This document shows, in pieces, positions 49,243 through 58,581 of a stretch of 64,000 nucleotides of DNA (position 1 is the stretch's first letter; the number at the start of each line of letters is the position of its first letter). The notes under the pieces are model-generated. The model was not told the origin of the DNA. It saw only the letters and a list, made by a program, of their open reading frames with translations, and searched no databases. The DNA is from Bradyrhizobium sp. SSBR45G (GTDB lineage Bacteria; Pseudomonadota; Alphaproteobacteria; Rhizobiales; Xanthobacteraceae), in NCBI RefSeq assembly GCF_030159255.1, contig NZ_BSCT01000010.1, positions 1-64,000 on the forward strand. Reading direction: 5' to 3'. The translations under genes were made by a program, and so were the position numbers.

Positions 49243-49617
49243 GTGAGCGCAGACCGTTCCACCGTCGAGGCCGTCGTGCAGGGCTATTTCGATGCACTCT
49301 ACGAAGGCGACGCCGACAAGCTGGGCGCGGTCTTCCACCCCAGCGCCGACCTGCGCTGGGTCGAGAACGGCGAGCTCAAGATCCTGACCGTGCCGGACTG
49401 GCTGGCCTGGGTGCGCAAGCGCCCCTCCGCCAAGGGCGAAGGCAAGCCGCGCGAGGACTTCATCGTCACCATCGACCGTTCGGACGACAAGACCGCCTTC
49501 ATCAAGGTGCGCTGCCAGCTGCCGCCGCGCTATTTCACCGACTATCTGGTGGCGATGCGGCTGAGCGACGGCTGGCAGATCGTGTCGAAGTCCTACCGCT
49601 ACGATCTCCGGGACTGA
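49243..49617 (+). CDS. NTF2-like / putative lumazine-binding protein
   Basis: A 124-residue protein of the SnoaL/Lumazine_bd_2 type: STVEAVVQGYFDALYEGDAD, KLGAVFHPSADLRWVENGEL, FIKVRCQLPPRYFTDYLVAM and the closing RLSDGWQIVSKSYRYDLRD. The NTF2-like pocket usually binds a small hydrophobic molecule; a catalytic or carrier role is unknown. GTG 49243 has AGGGAG upstream with correct spacing; ATG 49204 is the alternative. It is followed 30 bases later by an antiporter gene and is divergent from the caspase-like gene. Confidence 0.78.
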   Translation: MSADRSTVEAVVQGYFDALYEGDADKLGAVFHPSADLRWVENGELKILTVPDWLAWVRKRPSAKGEGKPREDFIVTIDRSDDKTAFIKVRCQLPPRYFTDYLVAMRLSDGWQIVSKSYRYDLRD

Positions 49618-49647
49618 GCCAGGCGCTTCGACGCCCGGCTGTTTCAG

Positions 49648-51255
49648 ATGGAAGCTCAATTCCAGATATTCCTGATCCTGCTGGCCGTGCTGGCGGGAAC
49701 CGCCCTGATCGCGCGGCGCGCCAACCTCGCGCCGGCGATCCTCATGATGCTCGCCGGGATCGCGCTCGCCTTCGTGCCGACGATGCCGGCGTTCGCGCTG
49801 CCGCCTGAGCTCGTGCTGCTGGTGGTGCTGCCGCCGCTGATCTACTCGTCGAGCGTCGCGATGAGCTGGCGCGAGTTCAAGCGCAATTTGCGGCCGATCG
49901 TGCTGCTGGCGGTGGGCTGCGTGCTCTTCACCGCGTCTGCCGTGGCGGCGGCGACCCACTATCTTCTCGGCCTCCCCTGGAGCATCGGCTTCCTGCTCGG
50001 CGCCATCGTGGCGCCGCCCGACGTCGTGGCGCCGCTCGCCATCGCCCGCCGGCTGCATCTGCCGCGCCGGGTCATGGTGATCCTCGAAGGCGAGGGCCTC
50101 GCCAATGACGCGACCGCGCTGATCCTCTATCGCTTCGCGGTGGCCGCGATCACCACCGGAGCGTTCTCGCTGCCGGTCGCAGCCGGTGAATTCGCCGCGA
50201 TTGTGGTCGGCGAGATCGCCTTCGGCATCGGTGTCGGCTGGCTGATGCTGCGCGCCCGCCACTATGCGCGCGACCCGCAGGTCGAGATCACCCTGTCCGT
50301 GCTGACGCCCTACCTCGCGTTCTGGATCCCCGAGCATGTCGGCGGCTCCGGCGTGATCGCGACGGTGGCCTGCGGCCTCTACATGAGCTGGAACGGACCG
50401 TTGTGGATCTCGTCGGCGACCCGTCTGCAGGGCGTCTTCTTCTGGGACCTCATGATCTATCTGATCGAGGGCATGCTGTTCCTGCTGACCGGCTTCCAGA
50501 TGCGGCTGATCTATGAGAAATCGAAGGTCTTTCCGCTCGATGAGATCATGATCGCGACCGCCCTGGTGCTCGCCATCGTCGTCATCGCGCGCTTCGCCTG
50601 GACCTTTCCGGCGACCATCCTGCCGCGCCTGCTGAGCCCTTCGCTGCGCGCCCGCGATCCGCTGCCGCCGTGGCGCCAGACCTTCATCATCGGCTTCACC
50701 GGCGTGCGCGGCACGGTCTCGCTCGCGACCGCGCTGGCGCTGCCGTTGACGCTCTCGACCGGCGATGCGTTTCCCTATCGCGAGCAGATCCTGTTCATCG
50801 CCTTCGGCGTGATCTTCTTCACCCTGATCGGGCTCGGCCTGACCCTGCCGGCTGTCGTGCGCTGGCTTGGAGTCGGCAACCAGGGCCGCGCTGAGCATCA
50901 GCGCGAGCATGAGCACGAGATCGCGGCCCGGCGCGAGGCGCTCGACAGCGCCCTGCGCTCGCTCGAGACGATGACGAACGATCGCGAGCTGTCGGACGAG
51001 GTGGTGCGGCTGCTGCGGGCGCGCCATGAGGTGCGGACCAACCAGTTGCCGGAGGGGCTCAAGCCGGACGACAACGACGCATCCGCGCTCGGCATCGAGC
51101 TGACGCGCGAGCTGATCACGGCGGAACGCAAATTCATCCATGTGATGCTGCGCGATGGCAAGATCACCGACGAAACCCGCCGCCGCATCGAGCGCGACCT
51201 CGATCTGGAGGAAGCGAGCCTCGCCAACCGATCGTATGGCGAGCTGCCGTTGTAG
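49648..51255 (+). CDS. CPA1 family Na+/H+ antiporter
   Basis: A 535-residue cation/proton exchanger with about 12 membrane segments. The ion-binding motif GAIVAPPDVVAPLAIARRLH and the EGEGLANDATALILYRFAV helix are the NhaP/CPA1 hallmark, followed by FTGVRGTVSLATALALPL. A C-terminal cytoplasmic helical tail of about 120 residues (HQREHEHEIAARREALDSAL onward) may be regulatory. The ion (Na+, K+ or Li+) cannot be read. Likely role: pH and salt homeostasis. Confidence 0.92.
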   Translation: MEAQFQIFLILLAVLAGTALIARRANLAPAILMMLAGIALAFVPTMPAFALPPELVLLVVLPPLIYSSSVAMSWREFKRNLRPIVLLAVGCVLFTASAVAAATHYLLGLPWSIGFLLGAIVAPPDVVAPLAIARRLHLPRRVMVILEGEGLANDATALILYRFAVAAITTGAFSLPVAAGEFAAIVVGEIAFGIGVGWLMLRARHYARDPQVEITLSVLTPYLAFWIPEHVGGSGVIATVACGLYMSWNGPLWISSATRLQGVFFWDLMIYLIEGMLFLLTGFQMRLIYEKSKVFPLDEIMIATALVLAIVVIARFAWTFPATILPRLLSPSLRARDPLPPWRQTFIIGFTGVRGTVSLATALALPLTLSTGDAFPYREQILFIAFGVIFFTLIGLGLTLPAVVRWLGVGNQGRAEHQREHEHEIAARREALDSALRSLETMTNDRELSDEVVRLLRARHEVRTNQLPEGLKPDDNDASALGIELTRELITAERKFIHVMLRDGKITDETRRRIERDLDLEEASLANRSYGELPL

Positions 51256-51307
51256 GGTGGCCGCCGTTGGCAGGAGTGAGTTGGGAGTCTGCCTCTCCAC
51301 ATTCAGT

Positions 51308-51463
51308 TTCGTCCCGGCGCACGCCGGGATCCATAACCACCGGCCGTCATGGCGACGAAGGCTGGCCACTCCAGCGTGCCTCACATTCCCTCCTGGGAGT
51401 ATGGGTCCCGGGTCGGCGCGACGCCAACGCATGCGCGTTGGCATCGCTTGCCCGGGACGACAG
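51308..51463. repeat. Two dispersed palindromic elements after the antiporter gene
   Basis: 51308-51342 carries GTCCCGGCGCACGCCGGGAT and CCATAACCACCGG. 51386-51463 has outer arms GTCCCGGG / CCCGGGAC around an inner hairpin CCAACGCATGCGCGTTGG, unlike the GACGC hairpins of the related elements at 8511-8596 and 22881-22964. Confidence 0.85.
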
Positions 51464-51548
51464 CTGAATTCGTGGCAAGCGTTCTCATCCTCGCGCCCGC
51501 TTTTCGCGTCCGAGTGTTGATCATCTCGTCGCCCTCTCTCATCGGAGG

Positions 51549-51656
51549 GCGCAGGGAAGGCCGGGCCTCGGCTGAGGCCCGTGGCCCGCCTGCGGAAAAA
51601 AATGCAGGCGGCAGGTACCACAGGTTCAGCCGGACAAGACCCGGCCCTCCCTGCGC
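51549..51656. ncRNA. Multi-stem structured element (candidate RNA or mobile palindrome)
   Basis: A 17-bp outer stem (51549-51565 with 51640-51656, one mismatch) closes two internal hairpins: GGGCCTC / GAGGCCC with loop GGCT (51563-51580; its outer Gs also belong to the outer stem) and CGCCTGC / GCAGGCG (51587-51610) with a loop containing seven A. The base opposed as A-C on plus becomes U-G on minus, so the minus-strand RNA folds slightly better. No transcript evidence; it may equally be a dispersed DNA element. Confidence 0.4.
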
Positions 51657-52043
51657 AATGGTTTTAACGGCTGCTTCGCACTCTCCCCGGGGACCGGGCT
51701 GTCTTGCCCCCGTCACCAGCGGATCATCACCGCCAGCTTGGCATCAGCATCGGGATGTCAGGACCATGCGACTTGACCGTCCGCGCCATGACGTTCGTCT
51801 GCAAGCCCAAGGGCTCACTGCGCCACGTCGCGTCCACCGCATCCCGCCTCCACGTTCGTGACGACCGCGAAGCGCCCCTCTCGATGAGGCGGGACGAGCG
51901 GAAAGATCGATCTGATTTGCCCGACGACACAAGGCTTTGGAGGTGCGACATGGTAACGCGACGGGCAGAACGGGAGCTCGCGATTGATTATGGCCGCCGA
52001 CGACCCTACTGCGAAGTGCAGCGCTTTGTGCTATCCTAAGTCC
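51657..52043. other. Repeat-like intergenic region before the toxin-antitoxin genes
   Basis: Continues from the structured element to the antitoxin start. Minus-strand frames read SRTWRRDAVDATWR and GARQPGPRGE, phrases I recall from many spurious short Bradyrhizobium ORFs, so this is probably a dispersed non-coding repeat. I see no real gene. The antitoxin promoter must be near the right end; a -10-like TATCCT is at 52032-52037 without a matching -35. Confidence 0.4.
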
Positions 52044-52274
52044 ATGACCCGAGAAGCTCTCGAAATGCTCCTGGAACGCGTCGCAGCTTGGCCCGACCAG
52101 GCCCAGGCCGAGTTCGTGCGGTCATTGGAAGACATCGAGACGCGGCACATCGGCCCGTACCGCCTGAGCAATGACGAGCGTCAGGCCGTGCAACGCGGAT
52201 TGCGGGAGATGCGGGAGCGGAAGCTCGCCGACGATGCGGCGGTTGCGGCCGTGTTCGACCGTTTTCGGGCATGA
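52044..52274 (+). CDS. Antitoxin of a ParE-type toxin-antitoxin pair
   Basis: A 76-residue helical protein, REALEMLLERVAAWPDQAQA then EFVRSLEDIETRHIGPYRLS and RQAVQRGLREMRERKLADDA ending VFDRFRA. The C-terminal half with an Arg-rich helix and a terminal Phe motif is typical of antitoxins that wrap a ParE/RelE toxin; no clear ribbon-helix-helix is seen, so it is not a standard ParD. The stop overlaps the toxin start (ATGA 52271-52274), so the two are translated together. It would neutralise the toxin and autoregulate the operon. Confidence 0.8.
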   Translation: MTREALEMLLERVAAWPDQAQAEFVRSLEDIETRHIGPYRLSNDERQAVQRGLREMRERKLADDAAVAAVFDRFRA

Positions 52275-52555
52275 AAGTTCGATGGTCGCAGTCGTCGCTT
52301 GCCGAGCTCGAGGCCATCTTTTCCTACATTCATGAGCGCAATTCGGCCGCTGCTGCTGCAGTCGTTGCGCGCGTCGAACGATTGACGTCGATCCTGGCGG
52401 ACTTTCCGTTGGCAGGCCACGTCACCGACGAGCCGAAGGTTCGCGTCCTGGCCGTCGTGCGCTATCCTTTCCGGATCTTTTACACGGTCGATGAGGCAGC
52501 AGACGAGGTCGTCATCCTGCACGTCCGACATTCGGCGCAAGACGAGACGTCCTAG
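52271..52555 (+). CDS. parE: RelE/ParE family toxin
   Basis: A 94-residue toxin. The fold signature is visible: KVRWSQSSLAELEAIFSYIH, RVERLTSILADFPLAGHVTD and the C-terminal sheet VRVLAVVRYPFRIFYTVDEA then VVILHVRHSAQDE. The VRYPFRIFY...VVILHVRH pattern is that of ParE, which inhibits DNA gyrase, rather than RelE, which cleaves mRNA; the distinction is by family resemblance. It is coupled to the antitoxin by ATGA. The pair sits in a repeat-rich island. Confidence 0.88.
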   Translation: MKVRWSQSSLAELEAIFSYIHERNSAAAAAVVARVERLTSILADFPLAGHVTDEPKVRVLAVVRYPFRIFYTVDEAADEVVILHVRHSAQDETS

Positions 52556-52580
52556 CAGTTGGGCGCCGCCCTCTCCCCGC

Positions 52581-52762
52581 GTCATTCCGGGGCGCGCGAA
52601 GCGCGAGCCCGGAATCCATAGCCACAACCGGCTGTGAGGAGGCGGGATGCCTGTGGCGCTCATCTTCGACAAGTGACCGCCTGTGGCTATGGATTCCGGG
52701 CTCATTCGCGCTGCTTCAAAATGGCTTCGCCATTTTGCGCGCGAATGCCCCGGAATGACGGC
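52581..52762. repeat. Facing pair of palindromic elements
   Basis: 52581-52627 (TCATTCCGGGGCGCGCGAAG onward) and 52683-52762 are inverted relatives. The second has outer arms around ATTCCGGG and CCGGAAT and a nested inner hairpin AAAATGGC / GCCATTTT with loop TTC inside ATTCGCGC / GCGCGAAT. They fill the 286-base gap between the toxin gene and the GNAT gene. Confidence 0.85.
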
Positions 52763-52841
52763 GTGGAGAGAGCCGGAGATGTTTTGATCGATGTCGGGTG
52801 CTGCACGTGGATGAAGCGTCACCCGCGCGCGATGCCTCACC

Positions 52842-53354
52842 TCACCGCTCGATCATCCAGCGCGTCACCGCCTGGTGGTAGTTCATCGGGCCGGGCACCG
52901 TCTTGTAGGTCTTCAAGTAACGGAAGCCGGCCTTCTGCAGGGCGCGGTTGGGGGCGATGTTGTAGGCGTGCGGCTCGCAGAACAGCTGCTTGAGCTGCAG
53001 CCGCTCGAAATACAGATCGATGCTGCGGCGGACGCATTCGGTGCCGAGGCCGCGGCCACGCAGCTCCGGCTCGGTGACGTGCAGGTGCATATGGGCGCGG
53101 TTGCCGTACACGATGCGGTCGCAGCTGGAGAAGCCGATCGGGCGGCCGTCGAGCCGCCAGATCACCAGCAGCGCGGCGCGCTCGGCGAGCGGCGTTTCAT
53201 AAAGCGTCTTGAACAGGCCGGCCCACACCGGCCTGGTCGGCATCCGTGTCGGATCGATGCCCATCAGGTCGAGCTGCTCGATGCTCGACGAATAGAAGTA
53301 GTCGATGACCAGCGAGGTCTCGGCGAGTTCCATGTCCCTGACGTCGAGAGTCAT
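52842..53354 (-). CDS. GNAT family N-acetyltransferase
   Basis: A 170-residue acetyltransferase using acetyl-CoA. The fold shows the GNAT order: VWAGLFKTLYETPLAERAAL, LVIWRLDGRPIGFSSCDRIV, and motif A MHLHVTEPELRGRGLGTECV (acetyl-CoA pyrophosphate loop RGRGLG), then LFCEPHAYNIAPNRALQKAG, FRYLKTYKTVPGPMNYHQAV. The N-terminal IDYFYSSSIEQLDLMGIDPT resembles RimJ/RimL-like enzymes. ATG 53354 has GAGGA upstream; ATG 53393 is the longer option. The substrate is unknown. Confidence 0.85.
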   Translation of the reverse strand: MTLDVRDMELAETSLVIDYFYSSSIEQLDLMGIDPTRMPTRPVWAGLFKTLYETPLAERAALLVIWRLDGRPIGFSSCDRIVYGNRAHMHLHVTEPELRGRGLGTECVRRSIDLYFERLQLKQLFCEPHAYNIAPNRALQKAGFRYLKTYKTVPGPMNYHQAVTRWMIER

Positions 53355-53884
53355 CGAGGCGTCCTCTTCAGCAGGCCTCAAGGTGCTGATCATGCGGGCA
53401 GCAGTGGGGCGGCGCGGGGTGGATCGGGCTGCGGCGCACGAGCCCGCAGCGGCGCGTGCCCGGAAAGTTTCAGAATGAGGAACGGGCGACAAGCAGCCGC
53501 CGGTTGTGAGTAACGCGACCTCCAACAAAAGGAGCGAGTCGTGCGACGGGTGTTGCGGCCCTCTTACCTCTCCCCGCTCTTTGCGGGGACGCGACGAGCT
53601 TCGCTCGCGCTGAGAGGTCGGATTGCGCAGCAATCCGGGGGAGGGGCATGGCGCATAGAAGGCCAGGGTCGCAGGTTCAACGGACGGGCACGACCGATCC
53701 TGGACTTCTTCGCGTAGGTCTTTGGGGAGTCTCTGCAGAAGGCGGCACTGCCCGTGCGGCGGCCCCTCACCCCAGCCCTCTCCCCGTGAAGAACGGGGAG
53801 AGGGAGCGCACCGTCGTCACGGCGGCGGCTCGACCTCAGATGGTCATAAAACAAAAGCGCCGCGTTGAAACGCGTCGCGCGACC
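53355..53884. repeat. Intergenic region with GC-rich palindromes
   Basis: The 530-base gap between the GNAT gene and ispG holds a repeat at about 53559-53648 (CTCTCCCCGCTCTTTGCGGG, then GACGAGCTTCGCTCGC, then GGATTGCGCAGCAATCC) and another at about 53764-53812 (CCCTCTCCCCGTGAAGAACG closing with GGGGAGAGGG). No gene is recognised. Confidence 0.75.
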
Positions 53885-55198
<1,314 letters not shown>

Positions 55199-55211
55199 GG
55201 GCGCTCGGATA

Positions 55212-56165
55212 TCAGGTTTTGGTGACGTTCAGCAATGGATCAGTCGCGGCTGCGACCGCGCGGTTCGGGCGGTTAACGAGAAAAAGCCCAATGATCACAA
55301 GCACGGCAGCGAGGCCGAAGGCCAGCGTCAAGGCGTCATGCAGGATGAAATAGCTCGCCACGACGCCGAATAAAGGGGTGATGAAGGTAAATGCCGACAA
55401 TTTGCTCGCCGAATAGGCCTTGATCAGCGCGAACCAGATCGTGAACGTGGTTCCGACCACCCAGATCGACTGGTAGGCCATCAGGCCGACCACGAACGGG
55501 CTGGGAAGCTGGGTCAGCCGCTCGCCGGCGATCAGGGCTGCCGCGGCCATGATCGGAACCGACACCGCGACCTGGTATCCGAGGGCGCGCTCGGGCGCGA
55601 TGAAGCGCAGGCGGGTGCCTTTGACGAACACGGTGGTCACGCCCCACAGCAGGCCGCCGCCGACCACCAGGAGATCGCCGAGCAGCACCTTGCCATCGAC
55701 ATTGGCCTGGGGAACCCCGATCGCCAGCGCCACGCCGGCGAAGCTCAGCGCCAGCCCGCCCCATTGCGCGGGTCCCATCCGTTCGCCGAGGAAGCGGAAC
55801 GAGCCGAGCGCGACGAAGAACGGCGCCGTGTACAGGAACACGATGGCGCGCGAGGCCGAGGTCAGCAGCAGGCCCTGGTAGATCAGCACGAATTCGAAGC
55901 CGAACAGCACACCGGCCAGCAGGCCGAGCCCCAGCGTGCCGTCCCGCTCGAACATCTTCACGCCGCGCGCTCGCGCGAACACCAACAGCACCGGCAGCGC
56001 ACCGAGCGAGCGGAAGGTCGCCTGCAGCAGCGGCGGAATTTCCGGCAGCGCGAGTTTTACCGCGATCTGGTTGAACGCCCAGGACAGGCACAGCACGAGG
56101 ATGATGGCGATCGCACCCGGACCGAGCGGCCGGGTGGTGGCTGAGGAGGGGATTGTTGCGGACAC
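55212..56165 (-). CDS. DMT/EamA family transporter
   Basis: A 317-residue inner-membrane exporter with ten segments in two EamA repeats ([40 protein letters not shown] with [11 protein letters not shown]; second repeat [31 protein letters not shown]). GTG 56165 begins [13 protein letters not shown] with GGAG ten bases upstream; the frame continues upstream over 87 Arg-rich codons that look like antisense to the Fur gene. Only 13 bases separate its stop from the ispG start downstream, so both are probably co-transcribed. Confidence 0.85.
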   Translation of the reverse strand: MSATIPSSATTRPLGPGAIAIILVLCLSWAFNQIAVKLALPEIPPLLQATFRSLGALPVLLVFARARGVKMFERDGTLGLGLLAGVLFGFEFVLIYQGLLLTSASRAIVFLYTAPFFVALGSFRFLGERMGPAQWGGLALSFAGVALAIGVPQANVDGKVLLGDLLVVGGGLLWGVTTVFVKGTRLRFIAPERALGYQVAVSVPIMAAAALIAGERLTQLPSPFVVGLMAYQSIWVVGTTFTIWFALIKAYSASKLSAFTFITPLFGVVASYFILHDALTLAFGLAAVLVIIGLFLVNRPNRAVAAATDPLLNVTKT

Positions 56166-56287
56166 GAGGGGTTGGCTCCCGGAGGCGTTTCTTTGTTTGC
56201 GGACCGCTATCGAGTTTGCGGTCCCCTTTGTCGTTGTGGATCGACATGACGAAAACGAGGATAGCGGCGGCGGTGCAGTGACCGGCC

Positions 56288-56779
56288 TCACGCCGCCTTC
56301 TGGCAATGGGCGCAGAGCCCGGTGATCTCGACGACCGACAGCTTCGGCACGAAACCGGATGCGGCGGCGGCGAGCCTCAAACTCTCGGCGATCGGCGCCG
56401 CCGGAACTTCGCCGACCGCGCCGCAACTCTCGCAGATCAGGAACGCCACCAGCGCGGTCTGGTCGTGGTCATGCGCACAGGCGAGAAAGGCGTTGCGGCT
56501 CTCGATGCGGTGCACCAGGCCGTTGGCCATCAGGAACTCGAGCGCGCGGTAGACCGTGATCGGCGCCGGGCGCGGTGCCACCTTGGCGAGCTCCTCGATG
56601 ATCTCATAGGCGCCCAGCGGGCGATGGCTCGACAGCAGCGCCTGCAGCACCTGGCGGCGCAGCGGCGTGAATTTCTGGCCGCGCTGGGCGCAGACGCGCT
56701 CGGCGTGGGTCAGGGCGTCCGCCGCACAGCGGCCATGATCGTGGTCCGGCGCAGGGAAGGTGGGCTTGGCGAGGGTCAT
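56288..56779 (-). CDS. zur: Fur family regulator, Zur-like
   Basis: A 163-residue Fur-family repressor. The N-terminal His/Cys-rich stretch DHDHGRC is followed by the winged helix (GQKFTPLRRQVLQALLSSHR, LGAYEIIEELAK, RPAPITVYRALEFLMANGLV). Structural zinc cysteines are in pairs Cys116/Cys119 and Cys156/Cys159, and ACAHDHDQ carries sensory ligands. LGAYEII and the double CxxC fit Zur, which represses zinc uptake genes; Fur or another metal cannot be excluded. ATG 56779 begins the family; the open frame upstream is not similar. It is divergent from the marR-emr operon. Confidence 0.82.
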   Translation of the reverse strand: MTLAKPTFPAPDHDHGRCAADALTHAERVCAQRGQKFTPLRRQVLQALLSSHRPLGAYEIIEELAKVAPRPAPITVYRALEFLMANGLVHRIESRNAFLACAHDHDQTALVAFLICESCGAVGEVPAAPIAESLRLAAAASGFVPKLSVVEITGLCAHCQKAA

Positions 56780-56880
56780 TGGCTGCAATCTAGCATCTCG
56801 CGCTCCGCTCGCCAAAGGCGGCTGGCCGAGCCATGCAATCGCGACAAGGCGGGTCCGCACTCCGGGATCATGAAAAATTG

Positions 56881-56924
56881 ATAAGCTTGCTTATTATAGC
56901 CTAGGCTCATTAGAGCCAAAGCTC
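56881..56924 (+). promoter_or_regulatory. Three consecutive palindromes, likely MarR operator of marR-emrAB
   Basis: ATAAGCTTGCTTAT (56881-56894), AGCCTAGGCT (56898-56907) and GAGCCAAAGCTC (56913-56924) stand in a row in an AT-rich patch 32-75 bases before the marR start. A -10-like TATTAT overlaps the first. The first is the best operator candidate for the MarR protein; the divergent Zur-like gene starts about 100 bases to the left. Confidence 0.5.
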
Positions 56925-56955
56925 AATTTTCCCAGGCGCGAAAGCGAGACCGACC

Positions 56956-57432
56956 ATGACCACGTCCGTGGACGTGAACTTCCTGTTTACGCTCGGCGAG
57001 CTGCAGCGCCTGGTGCGCGCCTATGCCGACAAGGAGGCGGCGCGCTACGGCATGACCCGCGCGCAATGGGCCGTGCTCGCCAAGGTCGAGCGCTTCGAGG
57101 GGATGAAGCAGTCGGAGCTGGCCGAGCAGATGGAGATGCAGCCGATCACCCTGACCCGACTGATCGACAAGCTCGCCGATGCCGGTCTGATCGAGCGTCG
57201 CGGCGACGACACCGACCGCCGCGTCAACCGACTCTATTTGAAGAAGGCAGCGCGGCCGCTGCTCGCCAAGCTCGCGGTGCTGCGCGGCGAAATCACCGAG
57301 GCCGCGCTCGGCGGCATCAGCCCGGTGGACACCGAGCGGCTGGTGGCCCAGCTCGAAACCATCAAGGACAATGTGAGAAACGCCCTGCAGTCGCTGAGCG
57401 ACGAGCAGCGAAAGGAGCAGCGCTATGGCTGA
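56956..57432 (+). CDS. MarR family regulator of the efflux operon
   Basis: A 158-residue MarR protein: DVNFLFTLGELQRLVRAYAD, RYGMTRAQWAVLAKVERFEG, recognition helix EMQPITLTRLIDKLADAGLI, wing ERRGDDTDRRVNRLYLKKAA. It overlaps the next gene (HlyD/EmrA) by eight bases, so it is co-transcribed and translationally coupled with emrA-emrB. In such operons the MarR protein represses the pump until a substrate drug binds. The palindromes just upstream would be its operator. Confidence 0.9.
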   Translation: MTTSVDVNFLFTLGELQRLVRAYADKEAARYGMTRAQWAVLAKVERFEGMKQSELAEQMEMQPITLTRLIDKLADAGLIERRGDDTDRRVNRLYLKKAARPLLAKLAVLRGEITEAALGGISPVDTERLVAQLETIKDNVRNALQSLSDEQRKEQRYG

Positions 57433-58576
57433 GCCCGCCCTGAAACTCGCCCCCGACCAGAAGGCCAGCCCCGATGCGCCGGCATCCGCTGGAGAGAAGC
57501 CCGCGCGCCCCGGCTTTCTGCGGCGCTATCGGCGCGTGCTGCTGCTGATCGTGCTGCCCGTTCTCGCCGCGGCCGGCGGCTTCGTCTTCTATCTCAACGG
57601 CGGCCGCTACGTGACCACCGACGACGCCTATGTCGGCGCACAGAAGGTGCTGATCACCCCGGACATCTCCGGCAAGATCATCAAGGTCGTCGTGAAGGAA
57701 GGCCAGCAGGTGCAGAAGGGCGACGAGCTGTTCGAGATCGACCCCGTGCCCTACCGCCTCGCCGTCGACCAGGCCAAGGCGGCGCTGGAGCAGGCGCGCA
57801 CCAGCTATGACAACCTCGTCGCCAACATCAAGATCTATGGCCAGATGCTCGATCTCGCTAACCAGGGCATCGACCTCAAGCAGAAGGACGTCGAGCGCAA
57901 GCAGACCTTGGCCAAGAGCAATTTCGGCTCGCAGCTCGATCTCGACAACGCCGCGAACGCGCTGGTCACGGCCGGCGCGCAGGCGCAGTTCATCAAGCAG
58001 CAGCTCTCCAGCGCGAAGACGCAATTGCTCGGCAATCCCGAGCTGCCGCTCGAGCAGTTCCCGCCCTACGTCCAGGCCAAGGCGAAGCTCGACGAGGCGC
58101 AGCGCGACCTCGACCACACCACGCTGCGGGCGCCGATGCCGGGCGTCGCGACCCAGGTCGACCAGATCCAGCTCGGCCGCTTCGTCACCGCGGGCACGCC
58201 GGTATTCTCGGTGATCGACGTCGCCAATCCCTGGGTCGATGCCAATCCGAAGGAGAGCGACTTCACTTATGTCGCGGTCGGCCAGAGCGTCGAGCTCGAC
58301 GTCGACGCCTTCCCCAACCACCGCTTCAAGGGCACGATCGGTTCGCTGTCGCCGGGCACCGGCGCGCAGTTCGCGATTATCCCGCCGCAGAACGCCAGCG
58401 GCAATTTCGTCAAGGTCGTGCAGCGCGTGCCCGTGCGGATCTATTTCGACAAGACCGACAAGTTCGTCGCCAGGCTGAAGGCCGGCATGAGCGTCAATGT
58501 CGCGATCGACACCGGGCACCAGCGGACGCTCGCCGGACTGTTCGGGTCGGCGCATGCGGCTGACAAGGACGAGTAG
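57425..58576 (+). CDS. emrA: EmrA-like membrane fusion protein (HlyD family)
   Basis: A 383-residue adaptor of a tripartite multidrug efflux pump. A cytoplasmic N-terminus of about 35 residues is followed by one membrane anchor (VLLLIVLPVLAAAGGFVFYL), the lipoyl/barrel half-motif YVTTDDAYVGAQKVLITPDI, SGKIIKVVVKEGQQVQKGDE and a long periplasmic helical hairpin, then the second half LDEAQRDLDHTTLRAPMPGV. The family joins EmrB to an outer-membrane channel. It overlaps marR by eight bases, and emrB starts five bases after its stop. No outer-membrane TolC-like gene is in the window. Confidence 0.93.
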   Translation: MAEPALKLAPDQKASPDAPASAGEKPARPGFLRRYRRVLLLIVLPVLAAAGGFVFYLNGGRYVTTDDAYVGAQKVLITPDISGKIIKVVVKEGQQVQKGDELFEIDPVPYRLAVDQAKAALEQARTSYDNLVANIKIYGQMLDLANQGIDLKQKDVERKQTLAKSNFGSQLDLDNAANALVTAGAQAQFIKQQLSSAKTQLLGNPELPLEQFPPYVQAKAKLDEAQRDLDHTTLRAPMPGVATQVDQIQLGRFVTAGTPVFSVIDVANPWVDANPKESDFTYVAVGQSVELDVDAFPNHRFKGTIGSLSPGTGAQFAIIPPQNASGNFVKVVQRVPVRIYFDKTDKFVARLKAGMSVNVAIDTGHQRTLAGLFGSAHAADKDE

Positions 58577-58581
58577 CCATC

